Positions 20,051-28,350 of a DNA stretch of 64,000 nt are shown piece by piece. Positions within the stretch are counted from its first letter, which is position 1; every line of letters begins with the position of its first letter. A program made the translations under genes and the position numbers. The notes under the pieces were generated by a model, which worked only from the letters and a program-made list of their open reading frames with translations, searched no databases and was not told the DNA's origin. This DNA comes from a virus: positions 188,001 through 252,000 of the IMG/VR virus record IMGVR_UViG_3300048591_000147; one strand, 5' to 3'.

Positions 20051-20731
20051 TTACCACCATGGTAGATTTCCTTGACTGAAACTGATTATATCAAAATTAG
20101 CAAAGTCCGCTATTGTATGTATTTCTTTCAATGTCATGCTAACTGGCCATATTATAGGAATGTCAGTATTATTAGTTGCTTTTATATAATCTACTTCGTC
20201 ATTCAATTCTATATTTAAAGATTGTAATACGACTGGTATTCCCCTAAATGTGTTTCCGTACCCGAATAAGTGTAATACCTCTGGCTCTGCCACATAAAGA
20301 TTTCTACCACCTTCTATAAATGGCATTCTCCAACTTCTCAATAAATTAACATATCGGAATGTTCTATCTGCTTCTTTTTTTGTTCTAGATATAAACTTTG
20401 CATTTATACTAAAAGTTCTTGAAGGTGATCCCATATATGTCAATATTGACGCTGGTGCTCTATTATCTGATATTTCTGACCAATTTGAATTGGCAGACTC
20501 TTGAATCTGTGGAGTTGCGTGAAATTTAACCGTATTGTCATTATTAAAATCACCATCTTCTGGACCGCCACCATTAGTGGTCCCCGCAGCAACGCCACTT
20601 TGTGATGTTGCTGCACTCTCGCTTCTCACGTCACCCTGCGCCGCATCTTGAAATGAAAATCTAGATGCGGCAGCCTCGGAACCTGAGTTTTTCTTTACTT
20701 TGAGCATTACTCTATTTTCGTAATCTGCCAT
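20051..20731 (-). CDS. Baseplate tube-cap/initiator-like protein (gp48-like)
   Basis: 226 aa. The first 80 residues are Ser/Ala/Gly-rich and probably disordered. Residues 95-226 contain FSINAKFISRTKKEADRTF, RSWRMPFIEGG and PVSMTLKEIHTIADF, resembling the tube-initiator domain of gp48/gp54-type proteins, which cap the hub and start tail-tube polymerisation. It is the first gene of the minus-strand baseplate operon, with a late-type box upstream. gp48 versus gp54 cannot be settled by eye. Confidence 0.58.
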   Translation of the reverse strand: MADYENRVMLKVKKNSGSEAAASRFSFQDAAQGDVRSESAATSQSGVAAGTTNGGGPEDGDFNNDNTVKFHATPQIQESANSNWSEISDNRAPASILTYMGSPSRTFSINAKFISRTKKEADRTFRYVNLLRSWRMPFIEGGRNLYVAEPEVLHLFGYGNTFRGIPVVLQSLNIELNDEVDYIKATNNTDIPIIWPVSMTLKEIHTIADFANFDIISFSQGNLPWW

Positions 20732-20760
20732 TAATAATCATCCGATTTAATATGTTCAAA

Positions 20761-20768
20761 TATTTAGA
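20761..20768 (-). promoter_or_regulatory. Late promoter-like box for baseplate operon
   Basis: TCTAAATA on the minus strand, about 30 bases before the start at 20731. It is a weaker match to TATAAATA than the others. Confidence 0.45.
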
Positions 20769-20807
20769 GGTTATACAGGTTCGTTGATTTCATACAAAAA
20801 CACACTT

Positions 20808-20815
20808 CATAAATA
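20808..20815 (+). promoter_or_regulatory. Late promoter box for gp26
   Basis: CATAAATA 28 bases upstream of the gp26 start at 20844, divergent from the minus-strand box at 20761. Confidence 0.62.
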
Positions 20816-20843
20816 GCTCATACAACATAAACAAGGACAATTT

Positions 20844-21797
20844 ATGACTCCAGAACAATTCAAGGAAAGTATAAAAAGTGGAAGGCTTATTACAGATACT
20901 CCAGACGAAGTAACAAAAGAAGAGATAGTCGTACAACCAACAATTGACACCCCAATCCTAAAAACAGAAAAACCAAAATCAGACAAAATCAATCCGTTAC
21001 TAAAAAAAATACAGCGCATTCCCGGTGAAACATTCAAATTGCCTAGTCGAGGTATCTTTTATAAAAATGACGAACTAGATGAAGATGTGGTTGATGGTGA
21101 GGTTGTTATATTTCCAATGACTGGATATGATGAGTTATTGTTCAAATCACCGGATGCACTATTCCAAGGCACTGCGATAGAAAACGTTATTAGGCGCTGC
21201 GTACCAGCGATTAAGAACCCATTGGCATTATCTGCGAATGATATTGACTTTCTACTTACCTGTATAAGAAAAGTTACTTATGGTGAAAACATCACCATTA
21301 AGTTCAACTGTTATTCTGAAAAATGTAAAGAAAAGAATGTAGAGCGTGAATATGATGTATCTTTGTTGAAATTCATCTCACAAAGTAAACAGATCACACA
21401 GAATGAAATTGATAAACTTACATTCGTATTAGGCGACTTATATACTGTTAAGTTACGTCCAGCGAAGATGATCGACCTTATTGGAATATATCAGAATAGC
21501 ATTCCAGAATATGATGATAAGTTCGAAGCTCAATATACCAATCATGTGAAAGTATTGGTTTCTATTATAGAAAGTGTTGATGACGTTGATGATAAAGATA
21601 ACATTATTGAATGGATTAATGCGCTTCCGGCAAACATGGCTGATAATTTACTGAAGCAGATTCACAATTTAAACAGTTGGGGTGTGGAGTTCAAATATTC
21701 CATCACTTGTAAGGACTGTAAGAAGGCAATGGAAGTTACAACTCCAATGAACCCATTACATTTTTTTATGAAACCCTCCGACTTCGTGACCCCGTAA
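20844..21797 (+). CDS. 26: Baseplate hub assembly protein, gp26-like
   Basis: 317 aa. The core matches the T4 baseplate-protein family: FKLPSRGIFYKNDELDEDV, PMTGYDELLFKSPDALF, VIRRCVPAIKNP and DIDFLLTCIRKVTYG in order. Two Cys pairs (CYSEKC and CKDCKK) could bind a metal. An AAGGA ribosome site precedes the ATG. The 3' end has a run of seven T at 21761-21767 read as T TTT TTT, followed by a stem, and the -1 frame leads into the next ORF, so a longer 386-residue fusion may be made (see findings). Confidence 0.8.
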   Translation: MTPEQFKESIKSGRLITDTPDEVTKEEIVVQPTIDTPILKTEKPKSDKINPLLKKIQRIPGETFKLPSRGIFYKNDELDEDVVDGEVVIFPMTGYDELLFKSPDALFQGTAIENVIRRCVPAIKNPLALSANDIDFLLTCIRKVTYGENITIKFNCYSEKCKEKNVEREYDVSLLKFISQSKQITQNEIDKLTFVLGDLYTVKLRPAKMIDLIGIYQNSIPEYDDKFEAQYTNHVKVLVSIIESVDDVDDKDNIIEWINALPANMADNLLKQIHNLNSWGVEFKYSITCKDCKKAMEVTTPMNPLHFFMKPSDFVTP

Positions 21798-21828
21798 AAA
21801 CACAACAGATGTTCAGGGATTTGGAGGG
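21761..21828 (+). promoter_or_regulatory. Candidate programmed -1 ribosomal frameshift site
   Basis: The T7 run at 21761-21767 is in the X XXY YYZ phase relative to gp26. After six bases, CCCTCCGA (21774-21781) can pair with TTGGAGGG (21821-21828), an 8-bp stem with one G-U pair. The -1 frame continues open through the gp51-like ORF to 22003. Confidence 0.6.
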
Positions 21829-22003
21829 ACAGGCGACAAGACTTATCGACAGTTTTGTTGAACTATCATTTTACATGCGTGGCAGTGTTCAATATGAAGA
21901 TTTCTTTAATATAACACCAGCCGAACGATCTAGAATGTTTGATTTTGTATCAAAACGGCTGGAGCCAGAAATGAAGAAACATATGCAAGTGTGTGTATAC
22001 TAA
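21809..22003 (+). CDS. Baseplate hub assembly protein, gp51-like (possibly a -1 frameshift product)
   Basis: 64 aa if started at the ATG at 21809, but no ribosome binding site precedes that ATG. The sequence (VELSFYMRGSVQYEDFFNITPAERSRMF) resembles the small gp51/tail-chaperone-type proteins encoded next to gp26 in T4-like phages. The frame is open upstream through the gp26 3' end to the slippery T7 run. It may therefore be made mainly as the C-terminal extension of gp26, in the manner of G/GT-type tail chaperones. Function by name is inferred from position and size. Confidence 0.6.
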   Translation: MFRDLEGQATRLIDSFVELSFYMRGSVQYEDFFNITPAERSRMFDFVSKRLEPEMKKHMQVCVY

Positions 22004-22004
22004 A

Positions 22005-22679
22005 ATGACTACTATAACCATAGATCCATCCATATCATGCACTGCCATGGTAATAGACGACAAAAAATTTATATTTACTAATAAATCATACGCATCCACC
22101 AAAACAGGACTGAATAAATGGTTTACAAAGTGTAGTGATTACATACATTATGAGATTCTGGATGACCTTCCGAAGTGTGATGACTATTCCGTATCAGAAA
22201 TTGAAAAGATAAAGCGATATAAATCTATCGCTACATCTATTCTGGGGACCATCACCAAAAATATAAAGTCAAGCCATACTTTGAAAATATATATTGAGGG
22301 TTACAGCTATTCTTCTATAGCTGGCCCCATTATAGACTTGGTTACCCTTGGCACATTGATCCGGGATAAATGCATTAGTATTGCAGATGAAGTCATTATA
22401 GTATCGCCAAAAACTTTAAAGATTGAAACCTGTAAGTTCGCATATGCGCCGATACAAGTTAAAAAGAAGACAGAATATCGAAATAATAGTGGAGTATCGG
22501 GTGGTAAATTTACCAAAACTGAAATGTGTCAGTCACTTCTTGATAGTAAACTAGATTGTGAATGGGTGACCTTTCTCAGAGATAATAAAGAAGAGATTCT
22601 TAAAAACAAGTCAATTCCAAAACCAATAGAAGATATTAATGATGCTAAATTAATGTTTGAGATCTTTAAAGATAAATAA
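22005..22679 (+). CDS. RuvC-like Holliday-junction resolvase/nuclease
   Basis: 224 aa, starting at the ATG one base after the upstream stop rather than at a GTG four codons earlier. It has the RNase H-fold resolvase pattern: ITIDPSISCTAMVI (Asp7), KIYIEGYSYSS (Glu98) and EDINDAKLMFEI (Asp210/Asp213), spaced like the catalytic acidic residues of RuvC-type and poxvirus-type resolvases. It could resolve branched DNA before packaging, the job of gp49 (endonuclease VII) in T4. It is embedded in a late tail-gene transcript. Confidence in the fold is moderate. Confidence 0.62.
   Translation: MTTITIDPSISCTAMVIDDKKFIFTNKSYASTKTGLNKWFTKCSDYIHYEILDDLPKCDDYSVSEIEKIKRYKSIATSILGTITKNIKSSHTLKIYIEGYSYSSIAGPIIDLVTLGTLIRDKCISIADEVIIVSPKTLKIETCKFAYAPIQVKKKTEYRNNSGVSGGKFTKTEMCQSLLDSKLDCEWVTFLRDNKEEILKNKSIPKPIEDINDAKLMFEIFKDK
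22671..22678 (+). promoter_or_regulatory. Late promoter box
   Basis: GATAAATA overlapping the 3' end of the RuvC-like gene, 23 bases before the ATG at 22701. Confidence 0.55.
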
Positions 22680-22700
22680 TAAGAAATACGGAATTGAAAA

Positions 22701-23948
22701 ATGCTAACAAAATTTTATAGACTAAATGAAGCTCTAGAAGGTGCTGATGCCACTGCTATCAACAACCAAATCATAGATGCAATAAAGGCTACTGGATATT
22801 CTGGTACTCCATCTCAGCAATGGATTGCAGGCGCTATCAGAGCGCTTCAGAAATCTACCAGCGAACATAAACATCTTGTTAGTATGTTACACAAATACGA
22901 ACGTCTTCCACCAGACGAGCAGTTAGAATTTGGTAAAAAATTTAGTGTGCCAACCGCAAAGAATATCAGAGCGTTGTATAAAGTATTAGCAGATAACAAC
23001 TTAATTGATGCCGTAAAGAAAGAGACTGGTGAAATAGTATATAATTGGCCATCCAGTGAAGATGGTAATGATTTCAAAGGTAAGACTGACGTACTTAGCG
23101 AAATATCACGTTTAGTGGTAGCATCAAACGCTGAAAAGAATAAGAATAATGATGTCTTCGACAAGACTAAAAAAGAGATTCGTAGAGCGGATCAGTTAGT
23201 CAATGATGACGAAGAGGCTAAATTACGCGCCAACGGATATGGGAAGATATTTGACGTATTGCAATCCATGTCAGAAAGTGATATTAAGGGTGTTAGCTAC
23301 ATCACAAAAGTGCGCGAATATGCTAAGAAACATAAAACAAATTATTCACAGATACTAAAACAGCAGTTAGAGCGCGGTGGTAAAATTACTACCAGCTTAC
23401 ATAATTTCGGTTTTATCAACGATGACGGTAAACTTAACAACGAACTGATATCTTCGTTCTTTAAACTATTTAATAGTGACCCTCGTCTAGTGTTCAAGAT
23501 AAACAAAAATGCAAAAACATTATATGATATGTTAGAGAAAGCATCTGCTGATCAAGCATATGTCGATAATGACACTGCCAGAGAGTTGCAAGGTTCTGGC
23601 GAGGAACAACAAGCTACCCAATTGATGTCCCAGCTAACGCAGAAAGATATTGATGCTATAACAAGAAATCAAGTGTTCCCAGAAAGATTCAAGAAAATGG
23701 GACTATTGGATTCTCGTGGTAGAACTAATAAAGTGTATGCAGCTTTACAGGTAATGTTAAAGCGAAAAGCCAGTAGTTTGGGTGATGTTGTACAAGGAAC
23801 GAAGGATAGAACTGGTAGAGATGAAAAAACTGGTAGACTAGAACCGTCGCATCCAACTAATACGGGTGACACACATGCTAGGAAGCTTGATGACATCAAT
23901 AGACGTATTCAACAATTCTCACAGTTTAACAAGTCAAAACAGGCTTGA
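22701..23948 (+). CDS. Putative internal head protein of unknown function
   Basis: 415 aa, not recognised by family. It is highly charged (Lys/Asp/Glu/Gln), predicted mostly helical, with no membrane segments or catalytic motif. The N-terminus MLTKFYRLNEALEGADA resembles T4 capsid-targeting sequences, with a possible gp21-type cleavage after LNE. The same style of N-terminus recurs in several other genes of this window. A late box precedes it. Packaging in the head as a DNA-associated internal protein is an inference from these features. Confidence 0.6.
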   Translation: MLTKFYRLNEALEGADATAINNQIIDAIKATGYSGTPSQQWIAGAIRALQKSTSEHKHLVSMLHKYERLPPDEQLEFGKKFSVPTAKNIRALYKVLADNNLIDAVKKETGEIVYNWPSSEDGNDFKGKTDVLSEISRLVVASNAEKNKNNDVFDKTKKEIRRADQLVNDDEEAKLRANGYGKIFDVLQSMSESDIKGVSYITKVREYAKKHKTNYSQILKQQLERGGKITTSLHNFGFINDDGKLNNELISSFFKLFNSDPRLVFKINKNAKTLYDMLEKASADQAYVDNDTARELQGSGEEQQATQLMSQLTQKDIDAITRNQVFPERFKKMGLLDSRGRTNKVYAALQVMLKRKASSLGDVVQGTKDRTGRDEKTGRLEPSHPTNTGDTHARKLDDINRRIQQFSQFNKSKQA

Positions 23949-23973
23949 CATACTCTATATACTGTAGTAGTAT
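23945..23973 (+). promoter_or_regulatory. Sigma70-type promoter reading into the non-coding region
   Basis: TTGACA at 23945-23950, 17-base spacer, TAGTAT at 23968-23973. It overlaps the stop codon of the preceding gene and points into about 570 bases without a clear gene. Confidence 0.55.
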
Positions 23974-24402
23974 CCCACAAAATTTGGTAATATTGAAACG
24001 GTTGCGTTGAGGTTAATAACCAAGACCGAAGAGTTACTAGACATTAAGGAATATGTCTAGTTCAAAAAGCTCAAAGATCGTTGTAGATGAATTTAATATG
24101 TGAAAGCTTTTCGATATTAAGCGTTATATTAAATGATATGATCTACTAAAACAATGTGAAGCACCTTAGCTTCATGTTCCGTAATTGGCGCAATGCCATT
24201 TTGCGGCTCCGTTAATGGCAAGGTTATGGCTGGGTTTTGGACTGGGTGTCTTTCCCGATTTGCATATAATTAATATTATAGCTTCTAAAAGATGGGGGGA
24301 AATCTTATCTTTTGGATTATGGCTTTTAGATAATGAATAATAAATCAAAAGCAAAAATACGAGCGAATGCGAGTATTTTTGTGCGAAGCACATAATTAAA
24401 TA

Positions 24403-24452
24403 ATGGCTTTAATTATATGGAAAAATTTTTTAATTATGGCTTTAATTATATG
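24403..24452 (+). repeat. 17-bp direct repeat, two copies
   Basis: ATGGCTTTAATTATATG occurs at 24403-24419 and 24436-24452 (33-base period). A related ATTATGGCTTTTAGATAATG lies near 24316. Confidence 0.8.
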
Positions 24453-24476
24453 CGTTTTTGTAAACAAATAAAGCAA

Positions 24477-24505
24477 TTGACAAAACGACAAATAAATGCT
24501 AAGAT
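24477..24505 (+). promoter_or_regulatory. Sigma70-type promoter for DinG-like helicase
   Basis: TTGACA at 24477-24482, 17-base spacer, TAAGAT at 24500-24505. The box overlaps an in-frame upstream ATG at 24496, which argues for the ATG at 24541 as the real start. Confidence 0.6.
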
Positions 24506-24540
24506 TTTCTGGCTTTTTCATTCAAAAGGACCGAACACAC

Positions 24541-26139
24541 ATGTCAATTTTAAACCACTGGCCATTTAAACATTCACCACCACGTCAAACACAAATTGAT
24601 GTGCTTAAATGGGTAGAAGCATTACCAGAAAAAATTCGCTTCATTATTTGTGAAGTGCCAGTAGGTGGTGGTAAATCTCCTATTGCATTAACTATTAGCG
24701 CTTGGCTAAATGGACCAGTAGGTAATTCATTTATTCTAACACCACAGAAAATATTACAAAAGCAATATGAGGATTCATTTCCAGACAAGACCTTTGGGTT
24801 CTATGGGAAATCGAATTATGAATGCACTTTGAAAGGTACTAATTGTGAAATTGGTGATCTTATAAAGCCAAGGTGTGGAAGCACTTTGTGCCCCCACAAG
24901 TGCGCTTACGAAAGCGCACTCGAATCAAGTAATTTAATTATAAACTATTCATTAGCAATTACTTATCGATTGACTCCAGCAGATCTGATGAAGCGCAGAT
25001 CATTAATTGTATTTGATGAATGCCATAATCTGGAGAAGCAATTGATTGATATCTTTGGCGTCTTCATCTCTGAGAAGGCATGTAGGAAATATCTGTGCAA
25101 ATATAAAAAGCCGAAGAACTTGGTAGAAGGCTATAATTTCATTAAAGATGATTATAAAAACGCCATAATCTCCTACATCGCCAATAGGCAGATATATGTA
25201 GATGAAATAACCAATAACATGAATAATGGCCGTAAGGTCAGTAAAGATGAGGTCATGGCGATAGATGAATTGGACAAAACCAAGAAGCACCTGTTGATGA
25301 TCAATTTCTTGTTAGATAAAAAACAGGAAGACTTCGTCAATGATCACGTATTGATTGAACATGCCGAATCATTCGAAATAAAGGAATTATACGCAAAGAA
25401 CATCTTCAGCAACTTCTTCAACACAGTTGCCGATAAATTTCTATTCATGTCATCCACCATTCTGGATAAGGATGAATTTTGCCATGACTTGGGAATTCCA
25501 TTGGATCAAGTCGCATTCATTTCCACCCAATCGGAATTCGAGGTAGAAAACAGACAGGTGGTATTCAAACCATGCGCAAAAATGACCTATGGCTGGGAAA
25601 ACCGAGAAGCAGACAAGAACAAAATGCTGACATCGATTAAAACGCTCTGTAACGATGTTCATGACGAACACAACGGAGTTATCCATGCAGGTAGCTATCA
25701 GGTCGCTATGTGGCTTGTGAAGGCACTGGAGGGCAAGATACCGCATCGGATATACCACCACAATTCGGATGCAGAAATGAAGCGCGAGCAAGTCATTAAA
25801 GAATTCCAATCAGATGACTACAATGGGCCGAAAATATTGATCAGTCCATCAGTAACAGAGGGCTTGGATTTGAAAGATGATTTGGGTCGGTTTGGCATCA
25901 TTGCGAAAACACCATATCCATATCTGGGCGATGCTTGGGTTAAACGTCGTGCAGAAATAAGCCAGAAATGGTATATGCTACAAGCAATGAAAACCATCAT
26001 CCAGTCATCAGGGCGTGTGGTTAGATCAAAGGAAGATTGGGGCGTTACGTACATATTGGATGATTCATTCACCGCATTATATAATAGGATGCGAATGTAT
26101 ACACCGCAATGGTGGGTAGACTCTCTAGTCTATATGTAA
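24541..26139 (+). CDS. DinG/XPD-type superfamily 2 DNA helicase with Fe-S cluster cysteines
   Basis: 532 aa from the ATG at 24541. Walker A is VPVGGGKS (residues 39-46), and the DEAH-type box is FDECHNLE (about 157-164). Between them lie five Cys at about residues 95-120 (NYEC, NC, RC, LC, KC), as expected for the 4Fe-4S cluster of XPD/DinG helicases. The C-terminal half has SPSVTEGLDLKDD (motif V) and SSGRVVRSKED (motif VI). Such 5'-3' helicases unwind forked DNA and R-loops; its role in phage replication is inferred. It is transcribed from its own sigma70 promoter and ends at a bidirectional terminator facing gp46. Confidence 0.85.
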   Translation: MSILNHWPFKHSPPRQTQIDVLKWVEALPEKIRFIICEVPVGGGKSPIALTISAWLNGPVGNSFILTPQKILQKQYEDSFPDKTFGFYGKSNYECTLKGTNCEIGDLIKPRCGSTLCPHKCAYESALESSNLIINYSLAITYRLTPADLMKRRSLIVFDECHNLEKQLIDIFGVFISEKACRKYLCKYKKPKNLVEGYNFIKDDYKNAIISYIANRQIYVDEITNNMNNGRKVSKDEVMAIDELDKTKKHLLMINFLLDKKQEDFVNDHVLIEHAESFEIKELYAKNIFSNFFNTVADKFLFMSSTILDKDEFCHDLGIPLDQVAFISTQSEFEVENRQVVFKPCAKMTYGWENREADKNKMLTSIKTLCNDVHDEHNGVIHAGSYQVAMWLVKALEGKIPHRIYHHNSDAEMKREQVIKEFQSDDYNGPKILISPSVTEGLDLKDDLGRFGIIAKTPYPYLGDAWVKRRAEISQKWYMLQAMKTIIQSSGRVVRSKEDWGVTYILDDSFTALYNRMRMYTPQWWVDSLVYM

Positions 26140-26140
26140 G

Positions 26141-26168
26141 AAAAAAGGGGCCAACTGGCCCCTTTTTT
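26141..26168. terminator. Bidirectional terminator between helicase and gp46
   Basis: AAAAAA GGGGCC AACT GGCCCC TTTTTT: a symmetric GC-rich hairpin flanked by A and T runs, between two convergent genes. Confidence 0.9.
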
Positions 26169-28350
26169 ATTCTACTGTTATCGTAGAAAATCCATTTTTG
26201 TATTGGATCTCCAGACGTCTTGAGAACATGGCCGAAGCTTCATCTCTGTGGGAGATTACGAACAGGGATAATTTCTGTTCCTCGGCAATATCTTTAATCA
26301 ATTTAGCCGCTAATTGAACGCCAGTATTACCAAGTCCAACGTCCAAACACTCGTCCAACATACAGAAATTGACATTACCATGTCTATATTGTAATACATC
26401 TCTGAATGCGAAACATAGCGCCAAGTTTATTCGAGCCTTCTGACCTGAAGATAATTGATTGTACTCTAGTTCCGTATCAAATTGTTTAATTTGCGCGGAC
26501 ATGTTTTCCATGAACGATACCTTATGCGGTAAACCCATCTTCTCCAAGTAAATCTTTAAACGAGTATTAAGCAATGGTAGGTTCTTTTGTAGCAGACTCT
26601 TACGAATGAATGAGTCTTTCTTGGTCAATAACTTTACAAGGAAGTCCTGATGTTCCATGAGTTTTACTAACTCATCCAATTCTTTCTCTTTAGTCTCTGG
26701 CAACTTCATGGCTTTCATCTGATTAAGTGATTCGGTGTGTGGATTAACTCTTGTTTTTTCCACTCTTAGTTGCTTATTTAAAGAATCCAACTCACTCTGT
26801 TTTTGAATCATCTGTCTTTCAGAATCGAACTTCAACTCCTGTCTATTCGAGTCTAATACAAACTGAAGAGAGGCCAATTTTACATTGTTCTGTTCTATCC
26901 CATCCGTTTCTAAAAACAATTCTTCACATGTAAATGGATTTTCAGCTTGTTTGGCTTGCTCCAATAACCTTCTATTATTGTCCAAGGTCGCCTTCATCGT
27001 ATTCAATTGATTTGATGTAAATCTACATTTCTTCTTCATTTCAATTAATTGAAATGTTTGCTCTTGGTATTTTTTCGAGATGCTTTGTTCTAAACCCTGT
27101 TGGGCATTGATTTCTTCCTTGAGAGTTTCTTGAATGGAACATATTTCAGAATGTTTCTTCTTTGCATCGGCAAAGTTCTGCTGACAGTACGGACACTCAT
27201 TGGTTGCAAGTTTTTTCAATTCATTATCGTTCTTTGAAAACAATTTACTCTTTTCATGCAATAGAATGCTAGCAGCGTCTAACTGGCGCTTCAATTCTGC
27301 GGTTTCTACATCAAGTGCATTCAGATATTCTAATTGTCTAAACTCAGCATCGAAGTCGAAGCTATCGAATTCTTGAACTTTTTTGGTCAGGTCGATAAGA
27401 TTTTTAGCATTGGTGTCCGACCAATTTTTGCTTAGTGCCATGGTTTTATTATAGTTATCAATAACTTGCGCCAATTTTATATTATCTTGTTTCGTTGATA
27501 ATATTTCATTTTCTGTCTGTTTTATTCTATCAAACAACAACTCCTGTTTTTTGAAGTCTATGGTGGATAGTAAGTTTATATTGGTCTGGATATCTTGAAC
27601 CGTTCGCTTCTGTTCAGCCACCCACTCTTTACTCCGAGCGGTAAGGCTGGTTATCTGTTGATTTATTCTATTATGTTCTGCGACTATATTATCATTGATA
27701 AGCTTCTCTTGCTCGAATAGCTTCTTGTTGTCTTTCAATAAGTCTTTCAACATATCTGCTTTTTCGGACACTTCAGTGTATCCAAACAATTCTTCTAGAA
27801 TGGCGATCTGATTAGCGTCATTTTGTGACGATGATGGTAATGATAGAAATGGCATGTGTGTAGCCGAGAACACCACAATTCTGGAAAACACTTCGAACGG
27901 CTTTCCAATCAACTTGACAATCGCTTTGTTGAAATTGCCTATACTATCTGGCGCAAACTCATTGGCCGCATCAAACTCCCACTTATCATTACCGTGTCTG
28001 AATATTTTGACACCGTCACCACCAAGCTGTTTGTTCTTTCTGAATCGCGTTATTTTATATCTAACACCATCAATTGATAAGTATAATGATACCAACATAT
28101 CCTTTTTATTGATGTTATTGATTAATTTATCTTTGGAAACGTCCGACAAAACTTTGTCGTATAGCGCAAAACAGATGGCATTCAAGATTGAACTCTTACC
28201 AGAACCATTAGAGTCTGATCCGTCAGAAGACGCTGTAAAGTTCTTACCCACTATCAAGGTGGGTGTAGGTGTTGATAAATCAACCTTAGTTAGGTTATTA
28301 CCATACGAGAGGAAGTTGCTCATCTCTAAATGTGAAAATACTATGTCCAT
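26167..28350 (-). CDS. 46: Recombination nuclease ATPase subunit, gp46 (Rad50/SbcC-like)
   Basis: 727 aa. The ABC-type ATPase head is split by long coiled coils: Walker A near residues 45-54 (SNGSGKSS), a CPYC zinc hook near residue 386, the signature LSSGQKARINLAL near 630-642, and Walker B FCMLDE near 658-663. With gp47 it processes DNA ends for recombination-dependent replication and helps host DNA breakdown. The start overlaps the stop of gp47, so translation is coupled. The P-loop has about ten extra residues between GKN and NGSGK compared with the usual GxNGxGKS. Confidence 0.95.
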   Translation of the reverse strand: MDIVFSHLEMSNFLSYGNNLTKVDLSTPTPTLIVGKNFTASSDGSDSNGSGKSSILNAICFALYDKVLSDVSKDKLINNINKKDMLVSLYLSIDGVRYKITRFRKNKQLGGDGVKIFRHGNDKWEFDAANEFAPDSIGNFNKAIVKLIGKPFEVFSRIVVFSATHMPFLSLPSSSQNDANQIAILEELFGYTEVSEKADMLKDLLKDNKKLFEQEKLINDNIVAEHNRINQQITSLTARSKEWVAEQKRTVQDIQTNINLLSTIDFKKQELLFDRIKQTENEILSTKQDNIKLAQVIDNYNKTMALSKNWSDTNAKNLIDLTKKVQEFDSFDFDAEFRQLEYLNALDVETAELKRQLDAASILLHEKSKLFSKNDNELKKLATNECPYCQQNFADAKKKHSEICSIQETLKEEINAQQGLEQSISKKYQEQTFQLIEMKKKCRFTSNQLNTMKATLDNNRRLLEQAKQAENPFTCEELFLETDGIEQNNVKLASLQFVLDSNRQELKFDSERQMIQKQSELDSLNKQLRVEKTRVNPHTESLNQMKAMKLPETKEKELDELVKLMEHQDFLVKLLTKKDSFIRKSLLQKNLPLLNTRLKIYLEKMGLPHKVSFMENMSAQIKQFDTELEYNQLSSGQKARINLALCFAFRDVLQYRHGNVNFCMLDECLDVGLGNTGVQLAAKLIKDIAEEQKLSLFVISHRDEASAMFSRRLEIQYKNGFSTITVE

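Larger units (their letters stand above)
23949..24540 (+). other. Structured non-coding region (possible ncRNA, leader or origin)
   Basis: No convincing gene. It contains a sigma70 promoter at its left end; a perfect 8-bp inverted repeat CTAGACAT/ATGTCTAG (24037-24060) whose loop holds AGGA and whose right arm begins with ATG; a TGAAGC/GCTTCA hairpin near 24157-24174; GCCATT/AATGGC pairing across 24192-24220; an AAAAATAC/GTATTTTT pair at 24353-24380; and a 17-bp direct repeat ATGGCTTTAATTATATG at 24403-24419 and 24436-24452. A 16-codon ORF starts at 24053. The right part is very AT-rich and leads to the helicase promoter. Confidence 0.5.

Noticed and set aside
24172-24393. 73-codon minus-strand ORF in the non-coding region
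   Set aside because: Composition is unlike phage proteins here, there is no ribosome site, and it overlaps structured and repetitive DNA.
24496-24540. Upstream ATG for the DinG-like helicase
   Set aside because: It lies in the -10 region of the promoter and has no ribosome site; the ATG at 24541 fits better.
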